A stretch of DNA of 64,000 nt from Warburgia ugandensis (GCA_035236585.1 CP141126.1:11669001-11733000); one strand, 5' to 3'. Counted from the first letter of the stretch, positions 23,061 through 35,360 are shown. Notes: a model not told the origin generated them from the letters alone. Numbers and translations: made by a program.

Positions 23061-24530
23061 GTGACAGTGAGAAATGATGATTGAAAAGGATTTGTAGTTT
23101 AGGAGGCAAAGTTGACCCATATCTACAGACTAATGTCACAATTGCCTCTTGTACTAACTACTGGGTTCAAGAAGATCATAATTATACTTCCTTTTCCATA
23201 ATTTAAGTAATCTCTTCATAAAATTCTCTAAAATTTTAATACGCTAATAGGAATGGTCCTTGTCTATACTTTTTTGTAGAAAAATAGAAATCCGAGGCAA
23301 AGTGAGAGAATCTTATTTGTATAAGAGCATAATATATCTACTATATCTAAATGAATCGAAGTAAGTATAAGTGAGATTCTGTTAGATGAATCTTGAAATA
23401 GGATATAACCCCCAACAAACAAACTCGACTCTACAGTTCGATCAAAATTGTTGTTTCAACTAACAGTTATAGATGGATTGACAATTCCAATTAGAATTGA
23501 CTAATTCACTATATTCGGCATTCATATGAGTGCATCTATGTTAACTTCTATGTTTGCTATACACTCACAAATGTCCATCTCCCACTCATTAGGGGGCTCC
23601 TAAATAAGTTAAAATAAGAAAATATTTCAAATACTCAGCCAACTTTTTGAGAAATATCAAATGTCATCTTCACTTTTATAAGATTTCAAATACACCCAGC
23701 TGTATTAAGATTGTGACCCGGTTTGTGCTAGTAAGCTAGTCTAACATGTAGTTTTCTGTTATCTTTGTTAAACAAAGATTAGAAAGAGGCATCCTTTTAT
23801 TTTTGGAGAAAGAGGAACAGTTTTCTATTTTTATTTTTCTCTTTCCTAGCTAGGAATGCAAAAAATGAGGGCCTCATCTATGAAAAAATGAGGAAAAAAC
23901 TTGTAAGGGGCTATAGTTGGCATTTCAGTCCATAGAAGGAATTAGACAAGAAAAAATATGTAAGAGGCTAGTAATTGGAATTTCAGCTCATTAATAGGGT
24001 CAATTATCTAAAGGTGGACTCCATTCATGCAAAATTGATGGAGCTTAAAAATGCTCAATAAGGCCTTCTGAGAGTATTCTCTATCCTACGAAAATATAAA
24101 GAGAGAAATAAAAACTTTAAAAATTCTCCTTCTAATTCTTGGTTAAGTATATATATATAATATTATAATTAAGTAAGATATTAATATCTTATTTTGAAAA
24201 AGCAGGCTACTAATGAAGATTCCATCCCAATCTTAACAATAGTTGGGTAATTGAAAAAAGAAAAAAGAAAAACTTGGTTGGCTATTTAGAACTTTAGAAA
24301 AGCAGGGATGGTATTTGATATTTCTTTAAAAAGTTGGTTGGGTAAATACAATTTTTCTTAAAATAATAAGTGTTTTAATATATTGTATGGTCTTCCTTAT
24401 TCTCATCTGCTAGAAAAGAAATAGAGTAATGTTTCTCCAAATCTTCCTATTTTTATCTTTCTTCCTTATTATACCAATTTCAAGCATTCAATTTGTAATC
24501 ATCTATTATTACATATTTAAGCTAATGGTG
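23061..24530. other. AT-rich intergenic DNA
   Basis: No protein-like ORF. A short imperfect duplication near 23880-23990 (GAAAAAA-GTAAG-GGCTA-TTGG-ATTTCAG). Otherwise nothing recognised. Confidence 0.5.
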
Positions 24531-24534
24531 CTTT

Positions 24535-24820
<286 letters not shown>

Positions 24821-25099
24821 CTTCTAATTCTTCAGGAGATTTTTCTAAAAGATTCACTACATAACAAAATTTCTACCACTATTATGGAAACTTTTTTATT
24901 TTAAAAAATACAAAATATAATAAAAGATCAAAATTTACCATTATTCAGAATCAAAATGACTAGAGCAAACAAAATAGACCAGATTCCACCGAATTCTTTT
25001 AATATCAATTATATTAAGTGTTCCATTCTACAACAAAATGTTTTGAGAGTTGGACCTGAAGAGAACAGAATTGACTACTATGTCTCAAATACCACACAT

Positions 25100-25225
25100 G
25101 TGGCTAACCATTTATTGGAAAAAATTGAGAAGCTCAACATGAAGGAAGAGAAAGAAATAGGAGTAACTTGGTCCCTAGCACCTACCATTATACCAACAAT
25201 GATCGGCCATACTATGAAATGGAAA
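25100..25225 (+). pseudogene. rps19: Nuclear copy of plastid rps19 fragment (NUPT)
   Basis: The + frame reads [21 protein letters not shown] and [10 protein letters not shown], which is the N-terminal half of chloroplast ribosomal protein S19. It breaks off just after GHT by a small deletion. Upstream residues in the same frame do not match S19. The plastid gene makes a 30S subunit protein; this nuclear fragment lacks the C-terminal half and cannot. Confidence 0.75.
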
Positions 25226-26619
25226 TCAATTCGATTCCATTAAACTTAGGCATAGATAAGGTAGGATCAGGTCCTACTTAAAAAGTATTTCTTTTTCAAC
25301 TCATTTTTCTTTATTTTTTCTTTTTTATGGCTTGACTAGCCAGTTTAATGTCTCCATTTGATATCTTCGTATACAAGAATCAACCAGTTTGATTTCATAA
25401 GGATAAGGATAATGATTGTTACCGGCAAACAGATCACATGGGAAAAGGTAAGAGAGTCTGGCCAATGAACCTACGAACTCGTACTAATCGTTGACCACAA
25501 CACATGTACCATCCAAGAATGTCTTGCAGGGTGTTAGTAGTGCTTTAGGTATGCTTGAGATAAGATGAACTGACTGAAAATGAGATGAGATGGGCCATAT
25601 AACTTTTAATGTCATTGGAGTACCTGGGCTGAGATGAAGTGATATCTCTTCATACCACTGGTAGTGGTTTTTGAGATGACTTGAGATGAAAACCATCTCA
25701 TCTCAGCTCATTGTTAGTGGTGCATGAGATGAAATGAAACAAAAATCATCTTGTCTCATCTCACTGTTAGGTCTACTTCAGATGAAATGAGAAAATCCTA
25801 ATCTCAACCTAGCTCACCATTAATAGTTTGCATGTCACTTCCATCTCATCTCATTCTTAATAGAAAAGAAAGTCATTTCTTCCCATCCCAAAATTCAGCT
25901 TCACCCGTCTTTTGCTTGAGATAGAACCATGTCATGTTGTCATAACCCTGCCCATCCCACAACTAGCTTTCCAACTCATTTTAACATATCTTGTTGATAT
26001 TTCAAGTCATCTCAGTGCATTTCGTGTTAAATGTGAGTCATCTGAACCCAGCTTAAATAATCTCAAGCCCCACTAAGTCCATGTTGGATGTCTTGCTTAT
26101 TCGTTGTTTGTTATTATGTTACTTTGGGGGCCTCCCGATTGCCTAGAATTTCATTTGGCCGGGCTAGGAGCTGTTTCTTGGGTCTGGGGCTTCCTTTTTT
26201 TCTTCATCAGTATTTCTTTCTAACTTTTTTCCTTTTACGAAGGTGAAAATGCAACATAAATTGATGAATGTCATTTAAATATTACAAATAATTAACCGAG
26301 TTGAATCATTGCGACGGTACTGAATTTTCCTGTTTCCTTACTGTGAGGAGCAACCTCGTTAAGAAGAAAAGAAGAAGAAGAAAGATGGTGTCCTGCAGCT
26401 CTTTGTTCTAGCTGACTGTGAAAGTGGCCCCAGTTTGACATGTGGTTGGCCCAACCCTAATCCTAACATATTCCAACATCCTCATTTTCCTTTTTCTTTC
26501 CCCGTTTGTCGTTGAAATTGAAGGCAACGGCTGGCAGAGTTGGTAGGATTGAAGGCGGGATTGACGTTGGAATACATCAAATCTCTCTCTCTCTCTCTCT
26601 CCACGTCCCTAAAAATGCA
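25226..26619. other. Intergenic, with GAGATG/CATCTC-rich repeat at 25500-25870
   Basis: Between 25550 and 25860 the words GAGATGA and CATCTCATCTCA recur many times in both orientations (for example near 25580, 25630, 25693, 25758 and 25840), so the segment can fold on itself. A GAAGAAGAAG run lies near 26360. No protein-like ORF. Confidence 0.5.
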
Positions 26620-26800
26620 AAACTAAAAAAAGCAGTCTCGGTGGACGAAGCTTTGTATATTCAGAGTCCGAGAAAAGGTGGATCACAAAGGTTAATAGTA
26701 TGTAATCTTACTTTGCATTTTGTAGGAAGTTACTTTAAAACCTTAAACCCATGACATCAAGATCGCACAACGAGAACTTTACCATCTTAAACCTCAGTAC
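26620..26800 (-). mobile_element. Au SINE, diverged
   Basis: Strand-reversed: AAGCAGTCTCGGTGGACGAAGC, AGTCCGAGAAAAGGTGGATCAC, TTAAACCCATGACATCAAG and ACTTTACCATC. Many transitions. Confidence 0.7.
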
Positions 26801-27562
26801 CCTCAAAATCTTATGAAGCAGATAATACGCACCAGGCTTTTTAGCTACCATTTCAGATCGCAAGAAGATAAGGATTTGCATCAATCAAGGGGCAATAAGC
26901 TTTGTGGGGCACCGTCTATCTAACATAATTAGCGGGATTAGAAAAGTGAAGATCAAGAAAGAAACGCAATCATTAATACTAGGGAGACTACAAAATCCAT
27001 TTCTTCAACTAAGATTTACATAAAATACAGTCATTCACTCATGTGTAGCTGCCGACATGATTTGCTACAATCCTTTGAAAACAATGACCGATCTTCTCAG
27101 TGTGGTTTAGTAACTCATTCTATATATTAATTTACTGAATTTGTTTAACCAATGCTCTGACTTTTAATGTTCATGATATGATGCTGGAGCAATGATAATC
27201 ATTATACGCACAAAATGCATCCCCATGGGAGATGTTCTTTATTTTCATGGGATAGCCGTGATTGTGGGGGGTCTAATCCGTTTATCTTATTTGGTCTCGT
27301 GGATTACCTAGACACCAAAATTCATGCCAATTAGATTATATTCGCCTGTGTTTTCAATGAGTTAAAAATAGCTACCATTGATTCTTAGAACTGACAAAAA
27401 GTACATAAATAAAGCTTATAAACATCTATTGCCGTGACTTTTTCTTATCAAGTTGGGGCAAACAAGATGAGTAGCTTAAATCTATAATAAAGGCATCCTA
27501 GGCATGTGTCTCCATATGAGAGACAAGGTGTACAAAGTGCATCTCTGAATATCGTTGTTCAT
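26801..27562. other. Intergenic, nothing recognised
   Basis: AT-rich, no protein-like ORF, no repeat that I can name. Confidence 0.4.
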
Positions 27563-27576
27563 GACGCAATTTTTAT

Positions 27577-27731
27577 AAAGAAAGGGCAACCCCAGTGCAC
27601 GAAACTCCCGCATATGCAGGGGTTCAGTGAAGAGGCAGATTACTAGGGTCAATAGTATACAATGTTATCTTGCATTTTGCAAGAGGCTGTTTTCATGCCT
27701 TAAAGCTGTGCCCTCAAGATCACACAACAAC
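27577..27731 (-). mobile_element. Au SINE, 5'-truncated, with TSD
   Basis: Strand-reversed Au from AAGAAAGGGCAACCCCAGTGCAC to GATCACACAACAAC. Flanks GACGCAATTTTTAT (27563-27576) and GACGCAATTTCTAT (27732-27745) match at 13 of 14, a TSD. The SINE 5' end (A box) is missing, consistent with incomplete reverse transcription. Confidence 0.85.
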
Positions 27732-28008
27732 GACGCAATTTCTATCATCTTTTACTATAAATATCTGATTTTTTTCCTTACTGAGTTGCTTAAAAAGAGT
27801 AACCGTAGATCATGGGAGGTTTATATAGTTTATGGGAGTGTAGAGAGTACAAGGATAAGCAGGTTCAGCCCCAAAAAGATGTATTTTGGGCGTACATGTT
27901 TGCATTCAAAACTGCTCCACAAGGCCACATCTGAGATAACTGAAGCACCAAATATCGGATGCATGATCAAGTTGAGTACCAAGAGCATGAAACAGAAAAG
28001 ACTCTTGT

Positions 28009-28066
28009 AGTCCGCCCCTTTTCCAGACCCTGCATATGCGAGAGCTTCATGCACCGGGGTTGCTTT
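28009..28066 (+). mobile_element. Au SINE 3' fragment
   Basis: Canonical orientation: GTCCGCCCCTTTTCCAGACC, GCATATGCGAGAGC, GCACCGGGGTTGCTTT. Only the last third of the element is present. Confidence 0.7.
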
Positions 28067-28950
28067 ACCCTCTAGTATTTCACTCAGAAGATGAGTTTGA
28101 ATAGCCAACCATGTGGCCCCGTTGCATTTTCGAGTAGGGGCTCGGATACCGCACAAGATCTTGATAATTACATGTAAAAACTTGATTGAATTGTGATGGT
28201 TCTGATAATGAGACTCACATAAACAAGAGGGAGTTCATCAGTTTGATAACTATATGAGAATTACTTTATTCCCTGATATGGACTTTCGTATCTCTTGTTG
28301 AAAAAAGATGCGAGGTTAGAACAATTATTAGGCCGACTTGAAGGCAAAGAAAGTGAACAAGGTGGTGCCATTTGTGACCCTGAGATCTTCCACACCACAG
28401 TACTATTTTAGTAGAGTCTTCCAATGAAAACAAAGCCTTAAGCTGCCAATTAGTTGTGTTTTTATCCCCTTTCCTTGTCTTTAACTGAGAATAGCAACGG
28501 CATAGAAGAAAGCAAAATTACTTTCATAAAGAGAGAAGAAAAGGAGGTGGAAATGTTGGGGAAAGGGGGTGAATGCATTATTTATGGTGAATTATTGAAG
28601 TTGTTTGCTTCTCTGCAAACATGACAGAAATAAAGTTATCTTTCTCCATACAGTCTATAATTAAGCCAATCTTCAAATGAGTAGAGACTGTAGATACGTC
28701 CATTTGATTGTATTGGCAGATTCCTCATCCTGGAAATTTTCTTTTACAAGGCACAAGTTTGAGCGTGTGCAAATCAGCTGCCTTTGTCATGTAAATATGC
28801 ACTGCCATATTAAAATGGAAGATGGAACCTGGGTGAAGGAAATTTTCTTGATAAGTAAACATAATCCTTTTTCCTTTTCTTTTTCTTTATTTATATCAAT
28901 GAAATAAATTACTACAATTTATCACCTTGCTTAGAAAATAGATCGTTGTA
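28067..28950. other. Intergenic, nothing recognised
   Basis: A 76-codon + ORF (28677-28907) shows no known motif and is not called. Confidence 0.4.
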
Positions 28951-28972
28951 TTCATAGAAATTGACGTAGAAA

Positions 28973-29151
28973 AGGGCAGCCCTGGTGCATGAAGTTCCCA
29001 CTTATGAGGGTTCTGGAGAAGGGGCGGACCATAAGAGTTTATAGTACGCAGCCTTACCTTTTATCTTTGCAAAAGACTGTTTCCATACCTTAAACACATG
29101 ACCTCAAGATCACACGATGACAACTTTACCATTGCGCAAAGGCTCCCCTTC
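28973..29151 (-). mobile_element. Au SINE, full length with TSD
   Basis: Strand-reversed from AGGGCAGCCCTGGTGCATG to GGCTCCCCTTC. Flanks TAGAAATTGACGTAGAAA (28955-28972) and TAGAAATAGACGTAGAAA (29152-29169) match at 17 of 18. This fixes both ends and shows an Au length of 179 bp here. Confidence 0.92.
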
Positions 29152-29462
29152 TAGAAATAGACGTAGAAAGAAAATTAATATATAGACCATATCAATGAAT
29201 CTATTGTTATTGTTGGTGGTGGTGTTATTGTTGTTTTATACATACATACATACATACAAATAGGTTTCTTTCTTCAGCCTATTGAACCTCACTTTCTCAT
29301 GCTCTATGTAGGCATTCTCCCTTGAACCCTATTTTTGATTGTGCAATGTAAGACTTTTAAATTTATTTTTATTTCATTGGTTAAATAAGTGGCCAAAGGG
29401 ATTTCTCTATTCCTAAAATCTCTCTATTAGTGTTTTTTATTTTTATACAATACTTATCCTGT

Positions 29463-29464
<2 letters not shown>

Positions 29465-29518
<54 letters not shown>
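29465..29518. repeat. (TC)n microsatellite
   Basis: About 26 TC units, at the end of an AT-rich segment (29270-29460) related to the repeats at 24.5 and 29.6 kb. Confidence 0.9.
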
Positions 29519-29520
<2 letters not shown>

Positions 29521-29631
29521 ATAAGAATCTTAACCTCAAAATCTCTACAAAAAACAAATTTTAAAACTATTGTCTCTCTTCTTCCTTTTGGTGTTTGTAT
29601 CTATTATATACTAAGGATGTTTTTAATTGAG

Positions 29632-29995
29632 CACTTGAATCCTTTTTCCTTGTGCAATGTAGGCCTTTTTAATTTTTAATTGTTTATATTTTATTTTCTA
29701 TCATTAGTTGCAAGAATGGGCCCCTAAACAATTTGCTTTATAGATCTTTTCACTTTGAGTCACATGGCATATCTATCTAATTTAATTTTCTTTGAACACT
29801 TGAATCCTTTTCTTCCTTGCACCATGCGGGCTTTTTTTTAAATTTATTTTTATCTTTTATCTTCAATCATTAATTGGATGAGTGGGTTGCTGAAGAATTT
29901 GCTTTACTAGCCTTTACTCTTTGAGCTACATGACATTTTTATCTAATTTAATTCTTTTATGATTGAATACTTGCCCTACTATTAATAAAATCTCT
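29632..29995 (+). repeat. Tandem pair of the dispersed AT-rich repeat, period 165 bp
   Basis: CACTTGAATCC begins each copy (29632 and 29797). Shared landmarks: CTTG-GC-ATG--GGC, ATTTGCTTTA--GCCTTT, TGAG-(C/T)ACATG-CAT, TATCTAATTTAATT. The second copy ends in a short (TC)n tract at 29992-30004. Confidence 0.75.
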
Positions 29996-30296
29996 CTCTC
30001 TCTCCCCGGCCATTCTTATTTTACTTGTCCTATTTTTCTCTAATATTTCCTTCTTTCCTCATTCTCTCTCATAGGTTTTTCTTTGAGCCAAACTTATTAG
30101 ATATTTCTAAAAGTTTGAATTATTTCTAAATGTAAAACCCTAGTTAAATCAGTCATTAAATGATAATTAGCTTCTCATCATGGAGTGTAGGTTAAAGAGC
30201 CATGTGGCTTATCCAGATGCTCCTAACCTGTATGAGCGGTTAAAGCCCAGCCAGATATCATTCTTCTTAAATGGAAAAGGAAAAGTAGTTCTGTTT

Positions 30297-30335
30297 CCCA
30301 GTGCACAAAGTTCCTGCATATGCAGGTTCGGGTTT
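30297..30335 (-). mobile_element. Au SINE scrap
   Basis: CCCAGTGCACAAAGTTCCTGCATATGCAGG (in pieces) matches the 3' part of Au, strand-reversed. The rest is absent. Confidence 0.5.
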
Positions 30336-31319
30336 CTTAATAAAAAGATTTGTTTCTTTTAAAATGTAAATCAAGAACTTGAGTTAGTCGATCTGGATTC
30401 CTTATAGAGCTACTAATAAGTTTTGAATTTATGGACCTGATCTTTTAGGCCAATTCTTTTCTAAGCCACCCAATCCAGTGAATTCTTACAAGCCCATGAG
30501 ATTTTAGAAGCCCTCTTAAGAGTTTCAAGCATTAAGGAAGTAGGCTGAAAGAAAAGCGTGAAACTAAAATATCCAAACCATACTGAGAGAAAGAACAAAG
30601 AAGTTTGGATCCGCAAAAACATACTTAGGCAGTTCCTTCGCAGAGCACAACAGAATGAAGAGGAATTTGTACCTTCTAACAGATGTTCTGTCTTTCATTA
30701 GTAACATCTGCTAATAAGAAAAACGAAGGATTTGCTAGTCAGCAAAAAGCGTGGAACTAAAATATCCATGCCATACTGGCCCTAAAGCATGATATGACAA
30801 GACCCAATATATCCTCTTAGCTGCTAGCATTGCACGAATATGGACCAAAGCACCCAAACCCCTTCATCCACTTGGGCTGGTTTCAACCCTTCTTCACCTG
30901 AATTTTGCCAAGTCAACCTAAGTTTGCAGTGTTAAAAAAGAGATGTATTAATCATTTTTTTCAAATATATGATCATCCACTTGTGACAGAAAAGTGGAGA
31001 GAAGAATATTGTTCCTACCAAGTAGATAACATTTTGTTTAGAATCGTGATACAATCGGTTATATCATATAATTACTCGTAAAATCGGAGAGAAGAATGTT
31101 TTTCTTGGAAGGTGGGAAAAGATACCAGAAAACCAGTTATCTATAGAAGTTATTAGGATATTTTAGAAATTCTATAGGGAAAGTAGAGTGCTTTACTTTT
31201 AGTGGCTAATGTGTATAGGCTTTTAGGTCTTTTGGATGACGGATAATTTAGACCATAGAATTAAGGATATGTTTCTTTTCAATGAATATTTGCAAGGAAG
31301 TATAATTGAGGCCCACAAG
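30336..31319. other. Intergenic, nothing recognised
   Basis: No protein-like ORF. The phrase AAAAGCGTG-GAAACTAAAATATCCA-ACCATACTG occurs twice (near 30554 and 30747), a small diverged duplication. Confidence 0.4.
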
Positions 31320-31324
31320 TGTCT

Positions 31325-31480
31325 AGCAGAGTTGGTAAGAAACAACTCAGCATTTCTCCTGGAATACACTTAGTTGTGGGTTTGAGTTGTCACTTCTTTG
31401 TGTGTGTGTGCACGCGCGCGCACATGATTTGCTTTGTAATCCTTGACTTGTATCAAAATAAATAAATAAATAAAGATCAT
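31325..31480 (+). mobile_element. Putative tRNA-derived SINE with GT/GC tract
   Basis: A-box-like TAGCAGAGTTGGTAAG and B-box-like GGGTTTGAGTTGT, spaced as in a tRNA. Then a (GT)n(GC)n run at 31399-31422, and TTTGCTTTGTAATCCTTGACTTGTATC before an (AAAT)n tail. Confidence 0.6.
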
Positions 31481-32019
31481 TAGATTTTTTGGGTAGAATA
31501 GGAAGAGAAGGATGGCTTATGCTATTGGTTTCAATCATATTATCAAAATGTGTGTTGCATTGACTCAGAACTTGCCAAGTCGATACGGCAAGTTTATACG
31601 ATTTTGAACTTCTCACATTTTGCATTTTGGACTTGTTGATTCAAGGAAAAGGATTTTTAGAGGTGAATATTTCCCGCTGATAATATTAGAGTATATATTT
31701 GAATATTCAGCATTATCCTCGAGTCAACTTATTTTTGCAAAGTCTGTGTTTTGAGTTTTGACACCTTGGCTTCAATTATGAAGATTTTTTGTGCATGCTG
31801 AAGGTGCTTTTCAAATAAACACTAGAGAAAGACTGGAGGCAAAGTTTGACATAGTTAGAATTATTTATTAAATTTGCACAAATGCCACATATTATGTAAA
31901 TTTTGTGAATCTAAGAGATGAAAAAGAAAAGTAAAATTTGCAAAGGCCACATTTTTATTCTAATATTAAGTTAGATTTTTTTATTAACAGCGTCTAGCAT
32001 ATGCTGTGGCAAACAACAA

Positions 32020-32135
32020 GACATCTCCTCTAAAGTACACTTGGTTGCATGTCAGTAAAAGCTTTCCTTTTTGGTTGGAGATTAGCTTTCAGATTAATTT
32101 GCTTTGTAATTCTTTGCTTGTACTAAAAAAATGTG
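32020..32135 (+). mobile_element. 5'-truncated copy of the same SINE family
   Basis: CATCTCCTCTAAAGTACACTTGGTTG matches the middle of the 31.3-kb element. TTTGCTTTGTAATTCTTTGCTTGTAC then AAAAAAA matches its 3' end. No internal promoter left. Confidence 0.55.
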
Positions 32136-32630
32136 GCAAGTGGAGAAATAACAAATTTAAGTTGTAAAGTCAACAGTGTCATACTTTTTCATGGATTGAA
32201 GAAGCGCACAGTTGAATAACTTCAAAAGAAACACCTGAAATGGTGATTGGTCAAAACCACTGAAACCTTGTTTTGTCTAGGGTATTTGTAATGTATAATC
32301 ATTGCCACTACTCAAGATTTTAGATCTCTAATGCACAAGTTTAGACATGGCCGTAACAGATCTTTCATGTCCTTTTTTTAATTGGTGCAATTTGTATTAC
32401 TGAAATAATAGAACAGAGCACTCTATTTATGATAAGTTGAGCAAGATGATCACCAAATCACAGACAGGTTAATATACATCCAGGATCAGCAAAATGATAA
32501 ACAATCAAAAGTATCAAAAACCCAACAAAAAGCAACGTGGCAACAGAAGGATCTAGCTTTGTCCTTGTTGTCTATAAATGATACTGTAGTTTCCGGAAAG
32601 TATACAGCTTGATTGGCATGGGCGTCTCCA
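32136..32630. other. Intergenic, nothing recognised
   Basis: AT-rich, no protein-like ORF. Confidence 0.4.
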
Positions 32631-32659
32631 GCATCAGCAGCAGCTTTGTGATTCCTCAT

Positions 32660-33012
32660 GTTTGTCTTCAGTCCATCCTCTGATTTGTTCTATTCTGTCC
32701 AAAAGCCTCCATGGTGGTTGTTTATTTTGATTAAGCCAAGCTGTGATGGGGTAAGATTCAACTTAGACCAAGCTTTCATTTCTTCAAACATAGCACAGAA
32801 CTCTGCCTCTATAGCATCTCAAAATCCAGGTGACCCATGAGTTCAAAAATGATGTTCCCTTCGTGATTGCACAATAGAACCCAAAAACCAGCTACACCCG
32901 GGTTCCCTTTACTAGCTCCGTCAAAATTCAGTCTGTAAGTTCTGGCAGGAGGTGCTTTCCATTTTGGTTTAGTTTTCAAGACTCGATGATAAGACTTATA
33001 ATGAGTTTCCAC
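32660..33012 (-). pseudogene. RNase H domain fragment of a non-LTR retroelement
   Basis: Minus-strand frame: KWKAPPARTYRLNFDGASKG then NPGVAGFWVLLCNHEGNI, the start of a plant retroelement RNase H domain with its first catalytic aspartate. A frameshift or stop near 32815 is followed by DAIEAEFCAMFEEM, where the catalytic glutamate would sit, then further stops. No RT is next to it, so only the tail of an element survives. Confidence 0.7.
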
Positions 33013-33180
33013 TCTATGAGGAATTGAGAATGTAATGAATCTCGATATTGTTTCTGAGGAACTTTAGTAGACCACCTAAAAGGAGGGTGTCTGCTTGTGT
33101 GGGTATTTTCTCTTAAAGGTACAGTTCAACAAGTTCAAACCTCAGACATTATGGGGCTGTTTGCAATTGGAATAAGATTC

Positions 33181-33336
33181 AAGCCTGGCACAACAATAGT
33201 GTTGTCATCGCGTGACCTTGAGGTTACAGGTTCGAGGCATGGAAACAGCCTCTTGTAAAAAAGCAAGGTAAGGCTGCATACTATAAGCCATTGTGGTCTG
33301 CCCCTTCTCCAGACCTCATGCACCTAGTTGCCCTTT
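33181..33336 (+). mobile_element. Au SINE, near full length, intact B box
   Basis: Canonical orientation: AGCCTGGCACAACAATAGTG (A-box part), GGTTCGAGGC (B box), AAACAGCCTCTTG, AAGGTAAGGCTGCATAC, CTGCCCCTTCTCCAGACC and GTTGCCCTTT at the end. The flanks form a perfect 13-bp inverted repeat (33155-33167 against 33337-33349) rather than a TSD. Confidence 0.88.
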
Positions 33337-33639
33337 ATTGCAAACAGCCATCCATGGAGTATCTTCACTCAAAATGTTTTTCATTTCACAAACCACCTAA
33401 AAGGAGGGTAACTTCTTATGTCTAATATAGATAGATGATATAGATGATTAATATGTGAAAGATATCTATCTATTTTGGACTATTATACGGTGAGCTAGTG
33501 TCATTTTTCTGCTTGTGAAAGATATATTTTTAGCACTGAAAGCAGTTTAAATGATCATATACCCTAAACATCTTCTCCACTGGATGATGATAAACCTCAC
33601 ATTGATTAAGATTATCTTGCCCTCCATTTGTACCTGCAG

Positions 33640-34330
33640 AATAAATTTGGTTAAGATCATCCAATCCTTTGGTGCATGGCCTATCTAAGACATCATCTTA
33701 AGCAGCTTGAGCACCAAACATCTTTAACCACTTGAGATCTAGCAGCCGAAATCTGTGTACTTGCAGGTAATGCAACCACTTCAAATCTAGCAGCTGAAAT
33801 CTGTCCTTGCTTTACTCGCCTAGACCCAATATAAGAGCTCATCAAGGTGCCCACCATCTAATCAATTTTGCACATAAATCCAGTGTTGCTACGGAAATAG
33901 CGCTCAAAAAATTGAATTCTACATTCGGAGGTGCTAATTGAATTGTAGGGAAATGCCGAAGTAAGCAAGAAAATCATTCAACATGGGTCGTATGTTCTAA
34001 ATGCTTTGCATGAACTACCCCATATTGTTCACTGAAAAGAGGCATTGGTTAAAGATCATTCAATGGGCAATCTAAAACTTGGCCTAAGCAGCTTGAACAC
34101 CAAGCATCTACACCCACATGTAAATCTAGCACCAGAAAATCTGTATATCACTTTACACGCGTTGAAACTATAAAAAGAGCTCATCAAAGTGACAGAGATT
34201 AGCATAACTTACTAATTCTGCACATAAATCCACTGTTGCCAACGCAAATAGCCCTCAAAAAATGCATTCCGGATTCGAAGGCGCTAGTAAAATTGCATGA
34301 GAATCGCCCAAGTAGCAAATGAGAAATGTG
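33640..34330. repeat. Two diverged direct repeats, about 350-390 bp apart
   Basis: Shared strings in order: TTGGTTAA-GATCATCCAAT, AGCAGCTTGA-CACCAA-CATCT (33701 and 34087), AGAGCTCATCAA-GTG, GCACATAAATCCA-TGTTGC (33870 and 34220), ATAGC-CTCAAAAAAT, GGATTCG-AGG-GCTA. No ORF links them. Confidence 0.7.
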
Positions 34331-34880
34331 ACCCAAAATCATGCTTGTTTTGAGTAAGCAATATCCGGTTGATCATGCAAAGCAACAATAACGTCCCATG
34401 TTAGGGCTGCCCGTCAAAACTGGCATTTACGGCTCAATCCAATCTGTCAACTTTCACCACTCCAAGTTTCCTTGCAGCCCTTGGTTTTGTTGCCAGAAAT
34501 GGCTAAAATTAAATGAAGAACAAAGGGTGCATGATAGGGTCAGCTAAGCAGAACAAGTAAGCCTCATTCTTCGTTCATCCGTAACCATTCATCGGCTGGT
34601 GCCACATTCTATGTACTTGAGATGCCGCGTAAATTTCCACTTGATGATCCTAACTAGCCTTTAGCATGCATCATCAATGTAGATGAGATTATTGGACGCC
34701 ATGTATCTAAGATAGGTCCTACAAGACAAGGATTTACATGCTTACAAGGCTAGTGGTGATGGTAAACACCCATCTTCACGGTCAAGGGACTATGATTATC
34801 GTATACAACATCCATTTTGTGTCCCGGGTAAAACTTGTTAGGATCATCCAATTGGCAGATTTGATTAGGCTCATAAGATA
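34331..34880. other. Intergenic, nothing recognised
   Basis: A further short echo of the repeat above (GTTAGGATCATCCAATTGG) occurs near 34838. No gene-like ORF. Confidence 0.4.
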
Positions 34881-34889
34881 AAGGATTTC

Positions 34890-35060
34890 GATCGGCAAGG
34901 ATGTTCCTTCTGTGGCACTCGCAAATACCGGCAGTCCGGACACGGATGGGTCCAGTCCGGTCTCGGTACGCATGGCAGGAGATCGAAAAATTTTGGTCCC
35001 GTCCACTTTGAACCCTGAAAACGGACTGGACCAGACCATGCACACCTCCATCCTATACAG
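34890..35060 (-). mobile_element. Possible hAT/MITE terminal fragment, CCGGTC-rich
   Basis: On the minus strand: GGTGTGCATGGTCTGGTCCA then GTCCGTTTT, and further on GAGACCGGACTGGACCCATC. This repeats the GGTCCGGTCC style of a common plant hAT-derived element end. No second end or TSD identified. The overlapping ORFs here look like by-products of this GC-rich repeat. Confidence 0.4.
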
Positions 35061-35360
35061 GCCAAGACCATGAAAACTCTCTAACCAAAGTCACCAAACA
35101 GCTAGGATAAAGTCCTCCAATTTTTTTCTGTGTCTAGCCTTAGCTGTCTACTGAATTTGGATATCCATTTGTTTGTTTCACTCCGATTGAATCATACCCG
35201 AAGACAAATTCAGTAAAGGAATAGAAAGAAGATGGGATGCTGAAGTACGTACTGTTTCTCCAAATCATAGTACATGTGCATCTCTCATGAGTGGTCTAGC
35301 TTGGGGGACCTACACACCATAACGCCCAAGTTCACGAGCAGCTTGTATTCTATTATTTAA

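Noticed and set aside
27627-28156. ORFs around 27.6-28.2 kb as genes
   Set aside because: They run through two Au SINE copies and show no protein motif.
33181-33260. tRNA gene suggested by GGTTCGA box
   Set aside because: Part of an Au SINE: no acceptor stem or anticodon arm, and the body continues with SINE sequence.
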